Assembly: GCA_011799875.1 (NCBI GenBank) | Contig: CM022302.1 | Location: forward strand, 200,614,086 to 200,678,085 | Source: Thinopyrum elongatum | Taxonomy: Eukaryota > Streptophyta > Magnoliopsida > Poales > Poaceae | Direction: 5' to 3' | Length of the DNA: 64,000 nt | In this document: piece after piece, positions 10,885 through 22,630 of the stretch | Layout: every line of letters starts with the position of its first letter | Numbering within the stretch: position 1 is the first letter of the stretch | Made by a program: the position numbers and the translations under genes | Notes under the pieces: generated by a model | Database searches by the model: none | What the model saw: only the letters and a program-made list of their open reading frames with translations | Told to the model about the DNA's origin: nothing

Positions 10885-11520
10885 TGGTTGTTTGCAGTAT
10901 GCCTTGTTTATTTCAGTTGTTCACAATTTGCTGCTCTATATGTGCAACTATTTACTGTGCAGTATATTTTCATCAATACCGGTTTTAAACATACCGATAG
11001 GAATGCATATATTTGCTTGTTGTTAAGCCTGTTATAGCTAGCATATGCCTCTTTTAAAGTTTTTTGGTTGTTTGGTTGTTTGTAGTTAGCATATGTCCTA
11101 TTTCAAATGCTATCTTTGGTTGTTTGTAGTATGCCTTGTTTATTCCAGTTATTCACAATGTGATGTTCTATATGTGCAAGTATGAACTGTGCAGTTCAAT
11201 TTCATCAATACCAGTTTCAACAATACTACTATGAATGACTACATTTGGATGCTGTTAAGCATGTTGTAGTTAACACACCTTTCCATTTTTATTTAACAAT
11301 AACCAGTGTACTTAGACTGGCACAATACCAGTTTGAATGACTATATTTGCTTGTTGTTAATGTTAGGCCTGTTGCTGTTAACACACCTTTCTACTTCTTG
11401 TTTTGCTTAACTAGCATGCTTAAACCTGCACACTGAAGATGTCGTTTGGAGATTATTTTTTCTACCATGGATATATTTGGTTGATGTTTAGCCTGTTGTG
11501 CTTAACATGCCTCTCGATGA
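10885..11520 (+). repeat. Diverged tandem repeats in an intron-like stretch
   Basis: A unit starting GGTTGTTTG(C/T)AGTATGCC and running through TTCACAAT, TATATGTGCAA and TTTTCATCAATACC to a TTGTTGTTAAGCCTGTT tail occurs at about 10885-11050 and 11120-11285. Tail-only copies lie near 11325-11395 and 11465-11515. The DNA is AT-rich and has no supported coding frame. Confidence 0.6.
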
Positions 11521-11920
11521 ACTTACACAGGACAATTTTGGGAACGACTGATGTTTTCCATCGAGGTTAGTTTCATCCCATGGCTTATATATACTCACTA
11601 TTCAGGATATCGGTAGCTGGTACCATATAGGCTGGGGGCTGATAAGCAATTAATCGGTGAATCGGACTTTTAACTAAATATATTTGTAACCCATTTATCG
11701 GTAGGTTAACTAGGGCCATATCTACTATATCTGAGGCTACATAGCAACATGCACTGTACTGAATTTCTAAATATGCAATCCTAGGCTACATAGCAACAAG
11801 GAAGAGTGTTACCTTAATGTTCTGAAGATGTCTAGATATACGTAGAAGAGCAGGAACAACAGCAACACAGCAGCAGTTAACTGCAGTTAATCGGCCGATA
11901 ATTTGTAAAAATGCAGTAAA

Positions 11921-12010
11921 CTCCCTCCGGCCCATAATATCAGATGTTAATTCATCCAATATGTGAGTATATTGGATGTTATAAGATATTATATAATGGG
12001 ACAGAGGGAG
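11921..12010. mobile_element. Stowaway-type MITE
   Basis: A 90-bp unit with long terminal inverted repeats: CTCCCTCCGGCCCATAATAT at the left and the inverse of CTCCCTCTGTCCCATTATAT at the right. The arms pair over about 40 bp, so the whole unit can fold into a hairpin. The ends match the Tc1/Mariner-derived Stowaway consensus of grasses. A clean TA duplication is not visible directly at the ends. Confidence 0.8.
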
Positions 12011-12039
12011 TGTTGTACTATTGTGCAATTGTTGCTTAC

Positions 12040-12413
12040 CTTCTAATATTAACTAGGTGCTTTTAAGTACATATGTCATTGGTAAAGATCCTTGCTTCGA
12101 CCCTTTCTGCGTATGGGGCAATGAGATATTGATGAACCAACATCAAGTGAGGAAGCTGGTAAATATTGTTAGTAAAATGGGTCAAAAGATGGCAATTAAA
12201 CTATTTTTTACACTTTATCCAAGAGAACAGCGAATTGCAGGATGGTAAGTAAGAACTCTGCAGCCTTATTTTTACTACGCATAATGAGTTGTGTTAGATG
12301 ACAATGTCTGAATCTTTTTCCTTTGTAGTGGTTCCCAAAGCAGTTTACTCAAGATTACCTCTGAAACTACATGATTGGTGGGCATGCAAAGGTTAAAGTA
12401 TTTTTTACTAGAA
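12040..12413 (+). pseudogene. Two exon-like segments of an unknown gene
   Basis: A coding-like frame (about 12057-12245) contains DPCFDPFCVWGNEILMNQH and KMGQKMAIKLFFTLYPR and ends at a good donor (GATG/GTAAGT near 12246). After a short intron with an acceptor (TTTGTAG near 12328), a second frame reads WFPKQFTQDYL, a stop, then NYMIGGHAKVKVFF. The split structure and amino-acid composition look like a real gene that has decayed. I cannot name it. It lies inside the DNA-transposon-like region and may be captured. Confidence 0.4.
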
Positions 12414-12965
12414 CACGATAACTATCTAGATAGTGGTCATGAAGATAGAGAAGGATGGGCGGTCGGCCATCACAAGGGGTTGGACTAGAGTCGTGCGTGC
12501 CTTCAGCATGGAGGAGGGCACAATATGGGCATTCTGCTTCACCTTGTTCAGCAACCAGAATGTCTTTCGCCTCTTTCTTTACCGTATTTAATAGTACAAG
12601 TATACAACTGTGGTTCATCATTCTTTATTTGGTGCTTATGTAATTCTTGAACATATGTACCTGTGAATTGAATAATGCATTGGTTGTTTGAACCTGATGG
12701 ATATCAATAAAGCTATAGCATACTTTCAAATTCTAATTCGATACAATTTTAAATAGCAACAATTAAATTAGGGTGAAATTACGCTTTGCAGGTCGTTACG
12801 GCGCACACGGTCGGTAAAACACAAACGCGTGTGATATACACCATAATCCGACATAGTTCACAGAGATGAAACATGTGCGAGCATGCACACAGTTGCCGTT
12901 TGCAAAGCGTGTGTGATGTCAGACAATATCACAAACGGTGCAGGTAAACTAAATGTTTCTGATAG
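12414..12965. other. Arm of the class II-like region, no gene
   Basis: AT-rich DNA without a supported frame, ending with several ACGGT/GTGTGTGATG-type motifs (12790-12950) that recur at 19762-20310 on the other side of element A. Confidence 0.4.
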
Positions 12966-12970
12966 TCGCC
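12966..12970. repeat. Left target-site duplication of element A (TCGCC)
   Basis: TCGCC here is repeated at 19762-19766, immediately outside the right LTR, marking a genuine integrase-mediated insertion. Confidence 0.9.
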
Positions 12971-14566
12971 TGAAGTCGCTTGAAACTGCATCGGTATTTT
13001 CCCAAAGAGGAAGGGACGACGCAGTACAGCTACGGTAGGTATTTCCCTCAGTTATGAAACCAAGGTATCAATCTAGTAAGAGAACCAAGCAACACTATGT
13101 GAACGGTACCTGCACACAAAGAACAAATACTTGCAACCCAACGCGTAAGAGGGGTTGTCAATCCCTCCTGGGTAACGGCGCCACAAATTGGCAAGTGAAC
13201 GGGATAAAATTGGTGATAGATTGGATAAATAGCTCTCGATAAAACGCGAAATAAAATAAGTAATAAAAAAGTACAGCAAGGTATTTTTGGGTTTTTAGAA
13301 TAATAGATCTGAAAATAAAAGTGAATAAAAATAGATCTCAAAGCAAATATGATAAAGAATACCCGGGGGGCGTAGATTTCACTAGTGGCTTCTCTCGAGA
13401 AAATAGCATACGGTGGGTGAACAAATTACTGTTGGGAAATTGATAGAAGATCGAATAATTATGACGATATCCAGGCAATGATCATTATATAGGCATCACG
13501 TCCAAGATTAGTAGACCGACTCCTGCCTGCATCTACTACTATTACTCCACACATCGACCACTATCCAGCATGCATCTAGTGTATTAAGTTCATGGAGAAA
13601 CTGAGTAATGCAATAAGAACGATGACATGATGTAGACAAGATCTATTCATGTAGGAATAGCCCCCATCTTGTTATCCTTAATAGCAACAATACATGCTTG
13701 TCTTGCTGCCCCTTCTGTCACTGGGAAAGAACACCGCATGATCGAACCCATCACAAAGCACCTCTTCCCATGGCAAGAAAAATCGATCTAGTTGGCCTAA
13801 TTAAACCAAAGATTCAAAGAAGAAATACAAGGCTATAAGTAATCATGCATATAAGAGATCAAACAAAACTCAAATAACTTTCATGGATATAGATCTGATC
13901 ATAAACTCGAAGTTCATCGGATCCTAACAAACACACCACAAAAAAGAGTTACATCAAATAAATCTCCAAGACCATTGTATTGAGAATCAAAAGAGAGAGA
14001 GGAAGCCATCTAGCTACGGCCTATGGACCCATAGGTCTATGGTGAACTACTCATGCATCATCGGAGAGGCACCAATGAGGATGATGAACCCCTCCGTGAT
14101 GGTGTCTAGATTGGATCTCGTGGTTCTGGAACTTGCGGCAGCCGGAATTGTGTTTCGTCAACTCCCCTAGGGTTTCTGGAATATTTGGGTATTTATAGGG
14201 TGAAGAGGCGGTGCGGGAGGTCACCGAGGGGGGGCACAACCCACCTGGGCACGCCTGGGCCTCCTGGCGCACCCAGGTGTCTTGTGCTCATCTCGGACCT
14301 CCCCTCTGGTACTTCTTTGGCCCACTGGGTGTCTTCTAGTCCAAAACAAATCTCCAAAAAGTTTCGCTGCGTTTGGACTCCGTTTGGTACTGATATTCTG
14401 TGAAGTAAAAAACAAGCAAAAACAACAACTGGCACTGGGCCCTATGTCAATAGGTTAGTCCCAAAAAATGATATAAAGTTGCTATAAAATGATTGTAAAA
14501 CATCCAAGAATGATAATATAACAGCATGGAACAATAAAAAATTATAGATACATTGGAGACGTATCA
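12971..14566 (-). repeat. 3' LTR of element A
   Basis: On the minus strand it begins TGATACGTCTCC and ends in a CA. A TATA-like TATAAATA (minus) lies at 14190-14197. Near-identical to the copy at 18163-19761. Confidence 0.92.
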
Positions 14567-14600
14567 GCATCCCCAAGCTTAATTCATGCTCGTCCTCGAG
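14567..14600 (-). promoter_or_regulatory. Polypurine tract of element A
   Basis: The minus strand reads AAGCTTGGGGATGC directly before the LTR TGATACG. This fixes element orientation as minus. Confidence 0.75.
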
Positions 14601-17064
14601 TAGAAATGATAAAAACAGAATTTTTGATGTGGAATGCTGCCTAACATGTTCATCACGTATTCTTTTCTTTTGTAGCAAGGACATTTGGACTTTTATATGG
14701 TTCAAAGCAATAGTCTAGTTTTGACATGAAGATTTCAATACTCAAGCATATCAACAAGCAACCATGTCTTTCAAAATATCAACACTAAAGAAAGTTATCC
14801 CTAGCCCATCATGCTCAATCATTCATCCATTCACGAAACACACTTGCATATTAGCTACATCCAATGCTCAAGTATGATCATAGTGCTCCCTAGTTGGTGC
14901 TTTATAAGAGAGGATGGAGACTCAAACAAAAATAAAAATTGCATAACGTAAATAGATAGGCCCTTCGCAGAGGGAAGTAGGTATATGTAGAGGTGCCATA
15001 GCTCAAAGCTTAAATTGAGAGATAAAAATTTCTTGAGAGGTATACTTTACCTGTCAACGAAAATGACCGAGTAATTCCCAATACTTTCCATGCTAGATAT
15101 ATCATAGGCGGTTCCCAAACAGAAAATAAAGTTTATTCCTTTCTCCACCATACTTTCACACTCCACGGCTAGTTGTATCCACGGGTACCGTCCATACCAA
15201 CACTTTCCAAGGAATTTATTATTTGACAACATAAAGTAAATTTCTTTTTCATTTCGGGACTAGGCATCCCTATTACCGCCGTACTCTCGTGCAATGACAA
15301 GTGAATAAACACTCATCTTGAGAATAACACATCTAGCATGGAAAATGTTGGCCACCCCCTGCCGCTTCATGAGCGGTACGGTCACACAAAAAGGAAATTC
15401 ATTTTGAAAATTAGAGATGGCACATACAAATTTTCTTAGAACGGCATGGAAATACCGCATATAGGTAGGAATGGTGGACTCATATGGCAAAATAGGGTTT
15501 AAAGATTTTGGATGCAGAAGTAGTATTTCTACTTAGTACAAGTGGAGACTAGCAAAAAGATTGAGAAGCAACCAACCAAGAAACAAAAAATAACATAAGC
15601 GAGCATTAAGCATAACTAACACCGAATAATGCACCACAAGTAGGATGTAATTTCATTGCATAACTATTGACTTTCGTGCTTGCATAGGGAATCACAAACC
15701 TTAACACCAATATTCTTACTAAAGCATAATTACTCACCAACATGACTCACATATCACTATCATCATATCTCAAAACTATTACAAAGAATCAAGTTTATTT
15801 TGTCCAATGATCTTCATGATAGTTTTTATTATATCCCTCTTGAATATCTATCACTTTGGGATTAGTTTCATATATTGCAATTGCTTTTCACAAGCTCAAA
15901 CAAATTTAAGTGAAGAACATGAGCATAAAATTTTTCGTCTCTCAAAATAATATAAGTGAAGCATGAGAGAATTTCTTCAAAATTTTACAAACTCTCAAAT
16001 AAATCTAAGTGAAGCATGAGAGTATTTCTTCAAAAATATTAAAGCACACCATGCTCCAAAAGATATAAGTGAAGCACTAGAGCAATTCCATAGCTCAACA
16101 AATTTATGTGAAGCATAAAGAGCAATTCTAACAAATCATAGCATAATTTTGGCTCTCTCAAATAGGTGTGTCCAGCAAGGATACTTGTGACAAACTAAAA
16201 ATCAAAAAAATAAAGACTCATATAATACAAGACGCTCCAAGCAAAACTCATGATATGTGACGAATAAAAATATAGCTCCAAGTAAAATACCAATGGTCGT
16301 TAGAAGAAAGAGGGGATGCCTTCTAGGGCATCCCCAAGCTTAATTGCTTGGTTCTCCTTAAATATTATCTTGGGATGCCATGGGGCATCCCCAAGCTTAG
16401 GCTCTTTTCACTCCTTATTCCTGCATCCATCATTATCTCACCCAAAACTTGAAAACTTCAATCACACAAAACTTAACAAAACCTTTGTGAGATCCGTTAG
16501 TATAAGAAAACCAATCTTCATTTTCAGTACTGTTGCAAACCCATTCATATTTTATTATTGAATTATATCTACTCTATTCTAATTTTGCCATGGCTTATAC
16601 CCCCCCCGATACAATCCATAGATTCATCAAAATAAGCACACAATGCAAAGAAAACAGAATCTGTCAAAAACTGAACAGTCTGCAAAGATGCAAATTGTTC
16701 CCATACTTCTGTAACTCCAAAAATTCTGAAGAAATAGGAAAACGGGGGCAATTTTTATATAAATCTTTTGTAAAAAAATAAATAATTTTGCGTCAATTCT
16801 GTGAATTTAAACAATTCTGTTACTGGACACAAAAGTTTCTGTTTTTCAACAGGATCAAATCAACTACTACCAAAGCTATCCCAAAGGCTTTACTTGGCAC
16901 AAATACTAATTAAAACATAAAAAACACAATCATAACTGAGGCATAATTGTGCAAACACTCAAGAACAGAAAGAAAAAGACAAAAATAAATTTTATTCATT
17001 GGGTTGCCTCCAAACAATCTCTTTCTTTATAGCCATTAAGATAGGCTTGAGATTTCAATGATGC
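14601..17064 (-). other. Long non-coding 3' interior of element A, with conserved module
   Basis: About 2.5 kb with no long frame. The part at about 15040-15560 matches the 3' interior of element B (41200-41800) and, more distantly, of element C (45600-46230), including CCCGTACCGCTCATGAAGCG on the minus strand. The A and B copies can both be read as VEKxINFIxCLGTAYD-like peptide (A: minus frame 15047-15232), so a short unknown protein is possible. The part from 15900 to 16350 has repeated AAGTGAAGCA(T/C)GAG units. Confidence 0.6.
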
Positions 17065-17908
17065 TCACATAAAAGATAATAATTGGAACACAAAGAGAGC
17101 ATCATGTAGCATATGACAAACACATTTAAGTCTAACGTACTTCCTATGCATTGGCATTTTATAAGCAAACAAATTATCAAGACAAGATATATCTAACATA
17201 TGCAAGGAAGAAGAAAGAAACAGTAGCAATCTCAACATAACAAGAGGTAAACCAGTAACATGAAAATTTCTACAACCATATTTTCCTATCTCATAATAAT
17301 TACATGTAGGATCATAATAAAATTCAACAATGTAGCTATCATATAAAATTTTCTCTTCATGATCCACATGCATGCAAAGTTGACACTCTTTCAAAATAGT
17401 GGGATTATCATCAAATAGAGGCATGACCTGTCCAAAACCACTTTCATAAAAAAAATACGTAAGATTAAACACTCTCCAAGTATGTGGGATTATTTTTACC
17501 TAAAGTTGACGCTCTTCCAAACCCACTTTCAATATTATTGCAAACATTATTATCCATATCAGATTCATCATGAGGCTTAAATAAAATTTTAAGATCATAA
17601 GAAGAATCACCCCAATCATGATCATTGCAATAAGTAGTGGACATAGAAAAATTAGCATCCCCAAGCTTGGGGTTTTGAATATTATTAGCACAATTGGCAT
17701 TAATATAATTTATAGTAAAATCATTGCAATCATGCTTTTCATTCAAGGAGCTATCATGAATCACTTCATAAATTTCTTCATCACAATTTTCAGATTCACG
17801 AATCTCAAGCAAAACTTCATAAAGATAATCTAGTGCACTCAACTCACTAGCAATTGGTTCATCATTATTGGATCTTTTAAAAAGATTAGCAAGTGGATGG
17901 GGATCCAT
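17065..17908 (-). pseudogene. Orphan protein of non-autonomous element A (frameshifted)
   Basis: An unknown protein of about 280 residues starts MDPHPLANLFKR at 17908 and ends FQLLSFM at 17065. It is acidic at the start and has two SGFG-containing repeats (ESGFGRASTLGKN and ESGFGQVMPLFDDN). Later come EEKILYDSYIVEFYYDPTCN and a hydrophobic C-terminal segment (LPLVMLRLLLFLSSSLHML), a possible membrane segment. A frame change near 17470 splits it into 17465-17908 and 17065-17472. The same protein is encoded by element B (20378-21235), where the frame is intact except for one stop. No domain is recognised. It is not gag, protease, RT or integrase. Confidence 0.7.
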
Positions 17909-18133
17909 ATCAATAGACTTTTAGCAAGCGAAGATGCAAGCACATAGAAGGCACATGGTAACACAAGAAAAACAAAAAGATCGAACGGGAAAAAGGCGAA
18001 CGAAAAAGAACGCGAATAAAAAGACAAATTTTTGTGAAGTGGGGGAGATGAAAATGAGAGGCAAATGGCATATAATGTAAATTGCAAGGAGATGAGATTT
18101 GTGATTAGGAACCTGATAGATGTTGATGATGTC
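17909..18133 (-). other. 5' untranslated leader of element A
   Basis: Sequence between the primer-binding site and the orphan frame. On the minus strand it is pyrimidine-rich with no frame. Homology with element B begins near 17955. Confidence 0.5.
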
Positions 18134-18151
18134 TCCCCGGCAATAGCGCCA
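18134..18151 (-). promoter_or_regulatory. Primer-binding site of element A (tRNA-Asp type)
   Basis: The minus strand reads TGGCGCTATTGCCGGGGA, 11 bases inside the right LTR. It resembles TGGCGCCGTTGCCGGGGA, the tRNA-Asp-type site used by Athila-lineage gypsy elements, with two differences. This links the non-autonomous family to that lineage. Confidence 0.7.
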
Positions 18152-18162
18152 GAAATTCCTTT

Positions 18163-19761
18163 TGATGTCGCTTGAAACTGCGTCGGTATTTCCCCAAAGA
18201 GGAAGGGATGATGCATTACAGCTATTGTAGGTATTTCCCTCAGTTATGAAACCAAGGTATCAATCCACTAGGAGAACCAAGCAACACTATGTAAATGGTA
18301 CCTACACACAAAGAACAAATACTTGCAACCCAACGCGTAAGAGGGGTTATCAATTCCTCCTGCGTAACGGCGCCAGAAATTGGCAAGTGAACGGGATAAA
18401 ATTTGTGATAGATTGGATAAATAGCTCCCGGTAAAATGCGAAATAAAATAAGTAATAAATAAAGTGCGGCAAGGTATTTTTGGGTTTTTGGAATAATAGA
18501 TCTAAAAACAAAAATGAATAAAAATAGATCTCAAAGCAAATATGATAAAGAATAGACCCAAGGGCCGTAGATTTCACTAGCGGCTTCCCTCGAGAAAATA
18601 GCATACGGTGGGTGAACAAATTACTATTGGGCAATTGATAGAAGATCGAATAATTATCATGATATCCAGGCAATGATCATTATATAGGCATCACGTCCAA
18701 GATTAGTAGACCGACTCCTGCCTGCATCTACTACTATTACTCCACACATCGACCGCTATCCAGCATGCATCTAGTGTATTAAGTTCATGGAGAAACGGAG
18801 TAATGCAATAAGAATGATGACATGATGTAGATGAGATCTATTCATGTAGGAATAGCCCCCATCTTGTTATCCTTAATAGCAACGATACATGCGTGTCTTT
18901 CTGCCCCTTCTGTCACTGGGAAAGAACACTGCATGATCAAACCCATCACAAAGCACCTCTTCCCATGCCAAGAAAAATTGATCTAGTTGGCCTAACTAAA
19001 CCAAAGATTCGAAGAAGAAATACGAGGCTATAAGTAATCATGCATATAAGAGATCAAAGAAAACTCAAATAACTTTCATGGCTATAGATCTGATCATAAA
19101 CTCAAAGTTCATCGGATCCCAGCAAACACACCGCAAAAAAGAGTTACATCAAATAGATCTCCAAGAGACCATTGTATTGAGAATCAAAAGAGAGAGAGGA
19201 AGACATCTAGCTACTGCCTATGGACCCGTAGGTCTATGGTGAACTACTCACGCATCATCGGAGAGGCACCAATGAGGATGATGAACCCCTCCGTGATGGT
19301 GTCTAGATTGGATCGTGGTTCTAGAACTTGCGGTGGCTGGAATTATGTTTCGTCGACTCCCCTAGGGTTTCTGGAATATTTGGGTATTTATAGGGCAAAG
19401 AGGCGGTGCAGGAGGTCACCGACGGGGGCACAACCCACCTGGGCGCGCCTGGGACTCCTGGCGCGCCCAGGTGTCTTGTGCTCACCTCGGGCCTCCCCTC
19501 TGGTACTTCTTTGGCCCACTGGGTGTTTTCCGGTCTAGAAAAATCTCCAAAAAGTTTCACTGTGTTTGGACTCTGTTTGGTACTGATATTCTGCGAAGTA
19601 AAGAACAAGCAAAAAAACAGCAACTGGCCCTCGGCACTATGTCAATAGGTTGGTCCCAAAAAATGATAGAAAGTTGCTATAAAATGATTGTAAAACATCC
19701 AAGAATGATAATATAACAGCACGGAACAATCAAAAATTATGGATATGTTGGAGACGTATCA
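18163..19761 (-). repeat. 5' LTR of element A
   Basis: Matches 12971-14566 over its full length. The TATA-like TATAAATA (minus) is at 19385-19392. It ends at 19761 next to the TCGCC duplication. Confidence 0.92.
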
Positions 19762-20325
19762 TCGCCTTATCGTACACGATTTACAGTCATGAACTGTTTC
19801 TGATGTGGTAAACATCGTAAACGTTGCACCACGGAATAGCGTGTCCGATAGTTATCCTGTACGACACTATTACGATGGTCTGATGTTTCATAATCCTATC
19901 CAACACTCGTATGATGATTAGCTGATCTTCTTAATTAGTTATTGCATACGGTTCGGGAAAAGTGAATGTGTGTGATTGTCTGCTTATCATACACGTTCTA
20001 TAATCGTGAACTGTTTGTGATGGGCCGCATCGTAAACGTAGCACCACAGAATACCGACTGCGATGGCAATGCCAGCCCACACGAGTAGCAAGGATGGAGC
20101 ATTTGGGATATTTGATATATCCCAAATAGTTGTGTGAAGAATCGCGTTTGGGATTGGTGCGGGCATCGCATACGCTTTGTTCTGGAAAACGTATGCATTC
20201 CTACTCCCTATCCCCGACAGTTTCTGGGTCGTGTGGGAAGGACCCCCTATCGCCCACACTAGCAAGGTGACGGTTTAAAATGTCGTCGCGGAAAGGGGTT
20301 AAAAACCGTATGTATAGCAGCTCGA
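19762..20325. other. Right arm of the class II-like region
   Basis: No gene. It carries repeated motifs such as TCGTAAACGT(T/A)GCACCAC (19806-19824 and 20030-20046) and AACTGTTT-TGATG. The arm is cut off at about 20325, where the sequence abruptly becomes homologous to the interior of element A. Element B's 5' LTR is missing at this junction. Confidence 0.5.
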
Positions 20326-20377
20326 TGTACCGGTGCTTCTATTTGCTTGCATCTTCGCGTGCTAAAAATCTATTGAT

Positions 20378-21235
20378 ATGGATCCTCATCCACTTGCTAA
20401 TCTTTTCAAAAGACCGAATTATGATGAACCAATTGCTAATGAGTTGAATGCACTTGATTATCTCTATGAAGTTTTGCTTGAATATCATGAATCTGAAAAT
20501 TGTGACGAAGTGTTAAATGAACAAATCTATAAAGTGATACAGGATAGCTCCTTGAATGAAAAGCATGATTGCAATGATGTTATTATAAATTCTATTAATG
20601 TCACTTATGTTAAGAATATGCAAAACCCCAAGCTTCGGGATGATGATTTTGTTATGTCCACTACTTAATGCAATGATCATGATTGGGGTGATAAAGTTTC
20701 TTATGATCTTGAAAATTTATTTAAGCCTCATGATGAATATGATATTGATAGTAATGTTTGCAATAATATTGAAAGTGGGTTTGGAAGAGCGTCAACTTTA
20801 GGTAAAAATATTCCCAGATATTTGGAGAGTGTTCAATCTTATGAAATTTTTGATAAAAGTGGGTTTGGAGAGGTCATGACTTTAGTTGATGTTAATCCCA
20901 CTACCATGGAAGATTGTAAAACTTTTATGCATGTGGATCATGGAGAGAAAATTTTATATGACAACTATATTGTTGAATTTGATTATGATCCTACATGTAA
21001 TTATTATGAGAGAGGAAAATATGGTTGTAGAAATCTTCATGTTACTAAATTACCTCTCTTCATGTTGAGATTGTTATTGTTTATTGCTTCTTACTTGTAT
21101 ATACTAGATATTTCGTGTCTTCATAATTTGTTTGCTTATAAAATGCCTATGCATTGGAAGATAGTTAGGCTTAAATGTCTTTGTGACATGTTTCATGATG
21201 CTCTCTTTGTGTTTCAATTATTATCTTTTATGTGA
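20378..21235 (+). pseudogene. Orphan protein of element B (one internal stop)
   Basis: The frame runs from MDPHPLANLFKR at 20378 to FQLLSFM and a stop at 21233-21235, about 285 codons, broken only by a stop at 20666-20668. It aligns along its whole length with the element A copy. Shared features are the acidic N-terminus with YLYEVLLE, the paired SGFG repeats (ESGFGRASTLGKN; KSGFGEVMTLVDVN), the HVDHGEKILYDNYIVEF block with a DPTCNYYERGKYGCRN stretch, and a hydrophobic segment with LFMLRLLLFIASYLYIL. Function unknown. Persistence of the frame in two diverged copies suggests past selection on the protein. Confidence 0.72.
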
Positions 21236-22630
21236 GCATCAATAAAATCTCAAGCCTATCTTGATGGCTATAAAGAAAGAGCTTGTTGGGAGACAACCCA
21301 ATAATTATCCTTTTATGTTTTCTTGTTTTCACACAATTATGCTACTATTATGATTATGTTTTATTGTTTTAATTAGTATTTGTGCCAAGTAAAGCCTTTA
21401 GGATGGTTTGGGTGATAGTTGATCCGATTCTGTGCATTAATAGAAACTTTTGCGTCTAGTAGTAGAATTGTTAAAATTTTCTGGAACATGGGAAATTCTG
21501 AATTTTTTACACACAATTAATTCACAAATTGCCCATGTCATCTTAACTTTTCAGAATTTTTGGAGTTACAGAACTATGAGCTTAATTTGGTTTTCTATAG
21601 ACTATTCCGTTTTTGACAGATTCGGTTTTCGTTGCATTGTGTGCTTATTTTGATGAATCTATGGATTGTATCGGGGGGGTATAATCCATGGTAAAGTTAG
21701 AATATAGTAGGTATAAAGAAATAACAAAATATGAATGGGTTGCAACAGTACTTAAAGTAGTGAATTGTTTTCTTATACTAACGGATCTCACAAAGGTTTT
21801 GTTAAGTTTTGTGTGATTGAAGTTTTCAAGTTTCGGGTGAGATCACGATGGATGAATGAATAAGGAGTGAAAAGAGCCTAAGCTTGCAGATGCCCATGGC
21901 ACCCCAAGGTAATATTCAAGGAGTACCAAGCAACTAAGCTTGGCGATGCCCCGGAAGGCATCCCCTCTTTCTTCTAACGACGATCGGTAATTTTACTTGG
22001 AGCTATATTTTTATTCGTCACATATCATGAGTTTTGCTTGGAGCATCTTGTATTATATGAGTCTTTGCTTGTTTTGCTTTTTAGTTTGTCACAATCATCC
22101 TTGCTGGACACACCAATTTGTGAGAGCCATAATGATGCTATGATTTGTTAGAATTGCTCTATGTGTTTCACTTAAATTTTTGGAGCTATGGAATTGCTCT
22201 AGTACTTCACTTATATCTTTTTGAGCATGGTGGTGGTTTAATTTTTGAAGAAATACTCTCATGCTTCACTTAGATTATTTTGAGGGTTGAAAAAGGAAAT
22301 TATTTTTAAGAAATATTTATGCTCTCGTGCTTCACTTAAATTTGTTTGGGAGCATGTAGTAGCAATGGTAATATATGAATTTAGTCCCAAAGTGATAGAT
22401 ATTCAAGAGGGATATAATAAAAACTTTCATGAAGATCATTGGATATTATAAACTTGATTCCTTGTAATAGTTTTGAGATATGGAGATAGTAATATGTGAG
22501 TCATGTTGGTGAGTAATTATGCTTTAGTAAGAATATTGGTGTTAAGGTTTGTGATTCCCTCTGCAAACACGAAAGTCAATAGTTATGCAAGAAAGTTATA
22601 TCCTACTTGTGGTGCAATATTCAGTGTTAG
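21236..22630 (+). other. Non-coding interior of element B
   Basis: Matches the element A interior (about 15640-17060, minus). It has no supported frame and includes repeated GCTTCACTTA(A/G/T) units with GAGCA or AGAGCAT words near 22150-22350. It stops at 22630, the Helitron insertion point. Confidence 0.6.

Larger units (their letters stand above)
12971..19761 (-). mobile_element. Element A: complete non-autonomous LTR retrotransposon
   Basis: Two LTRs (12971-14566 and 18163-19761) flank a 3.6-kb interior. The 5-bp target duplication TCGCC is present at 12966-12970 and 19762-19766. Orientation is minus: the polypurine tract abuts the left LTR and the primer-binding site abuts the right LTR. 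There is no gag, protease, RT or integrase, only one unknown protein frame, so it depends on another element for movement. In a 120-bp LTR stretch compared by eye (from 13141 against the matching part from 18335) I count 8 differences, so it is not young. A second, truncated member (B) follows at 20325. Confidence 0.93.
9545..20325. mobile_element. Class II-like region, split by element A
   Basis: Once element A (12971-19761) is removed, 9545-12970 and 19762-20325 form one sequence, joined through a single TCGCC target site. Both arms carry the same scattered words, such as CCGTGTGTGATG (9718), CGTGTGTGATG (12907), AACTGTTTCTGATG (19793), AACTGTTTGTGATG (20008) and ACACGGTT or AAACGGTG. Such subterminal motifs in both orientations are typical of plant CACTA and related DNA transposons. 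I could not find clear terminal inverted repeats or a target duplication, so limits and superfamily are unresolved. The middle holds gene-like fragments. Confidence 0.45.
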
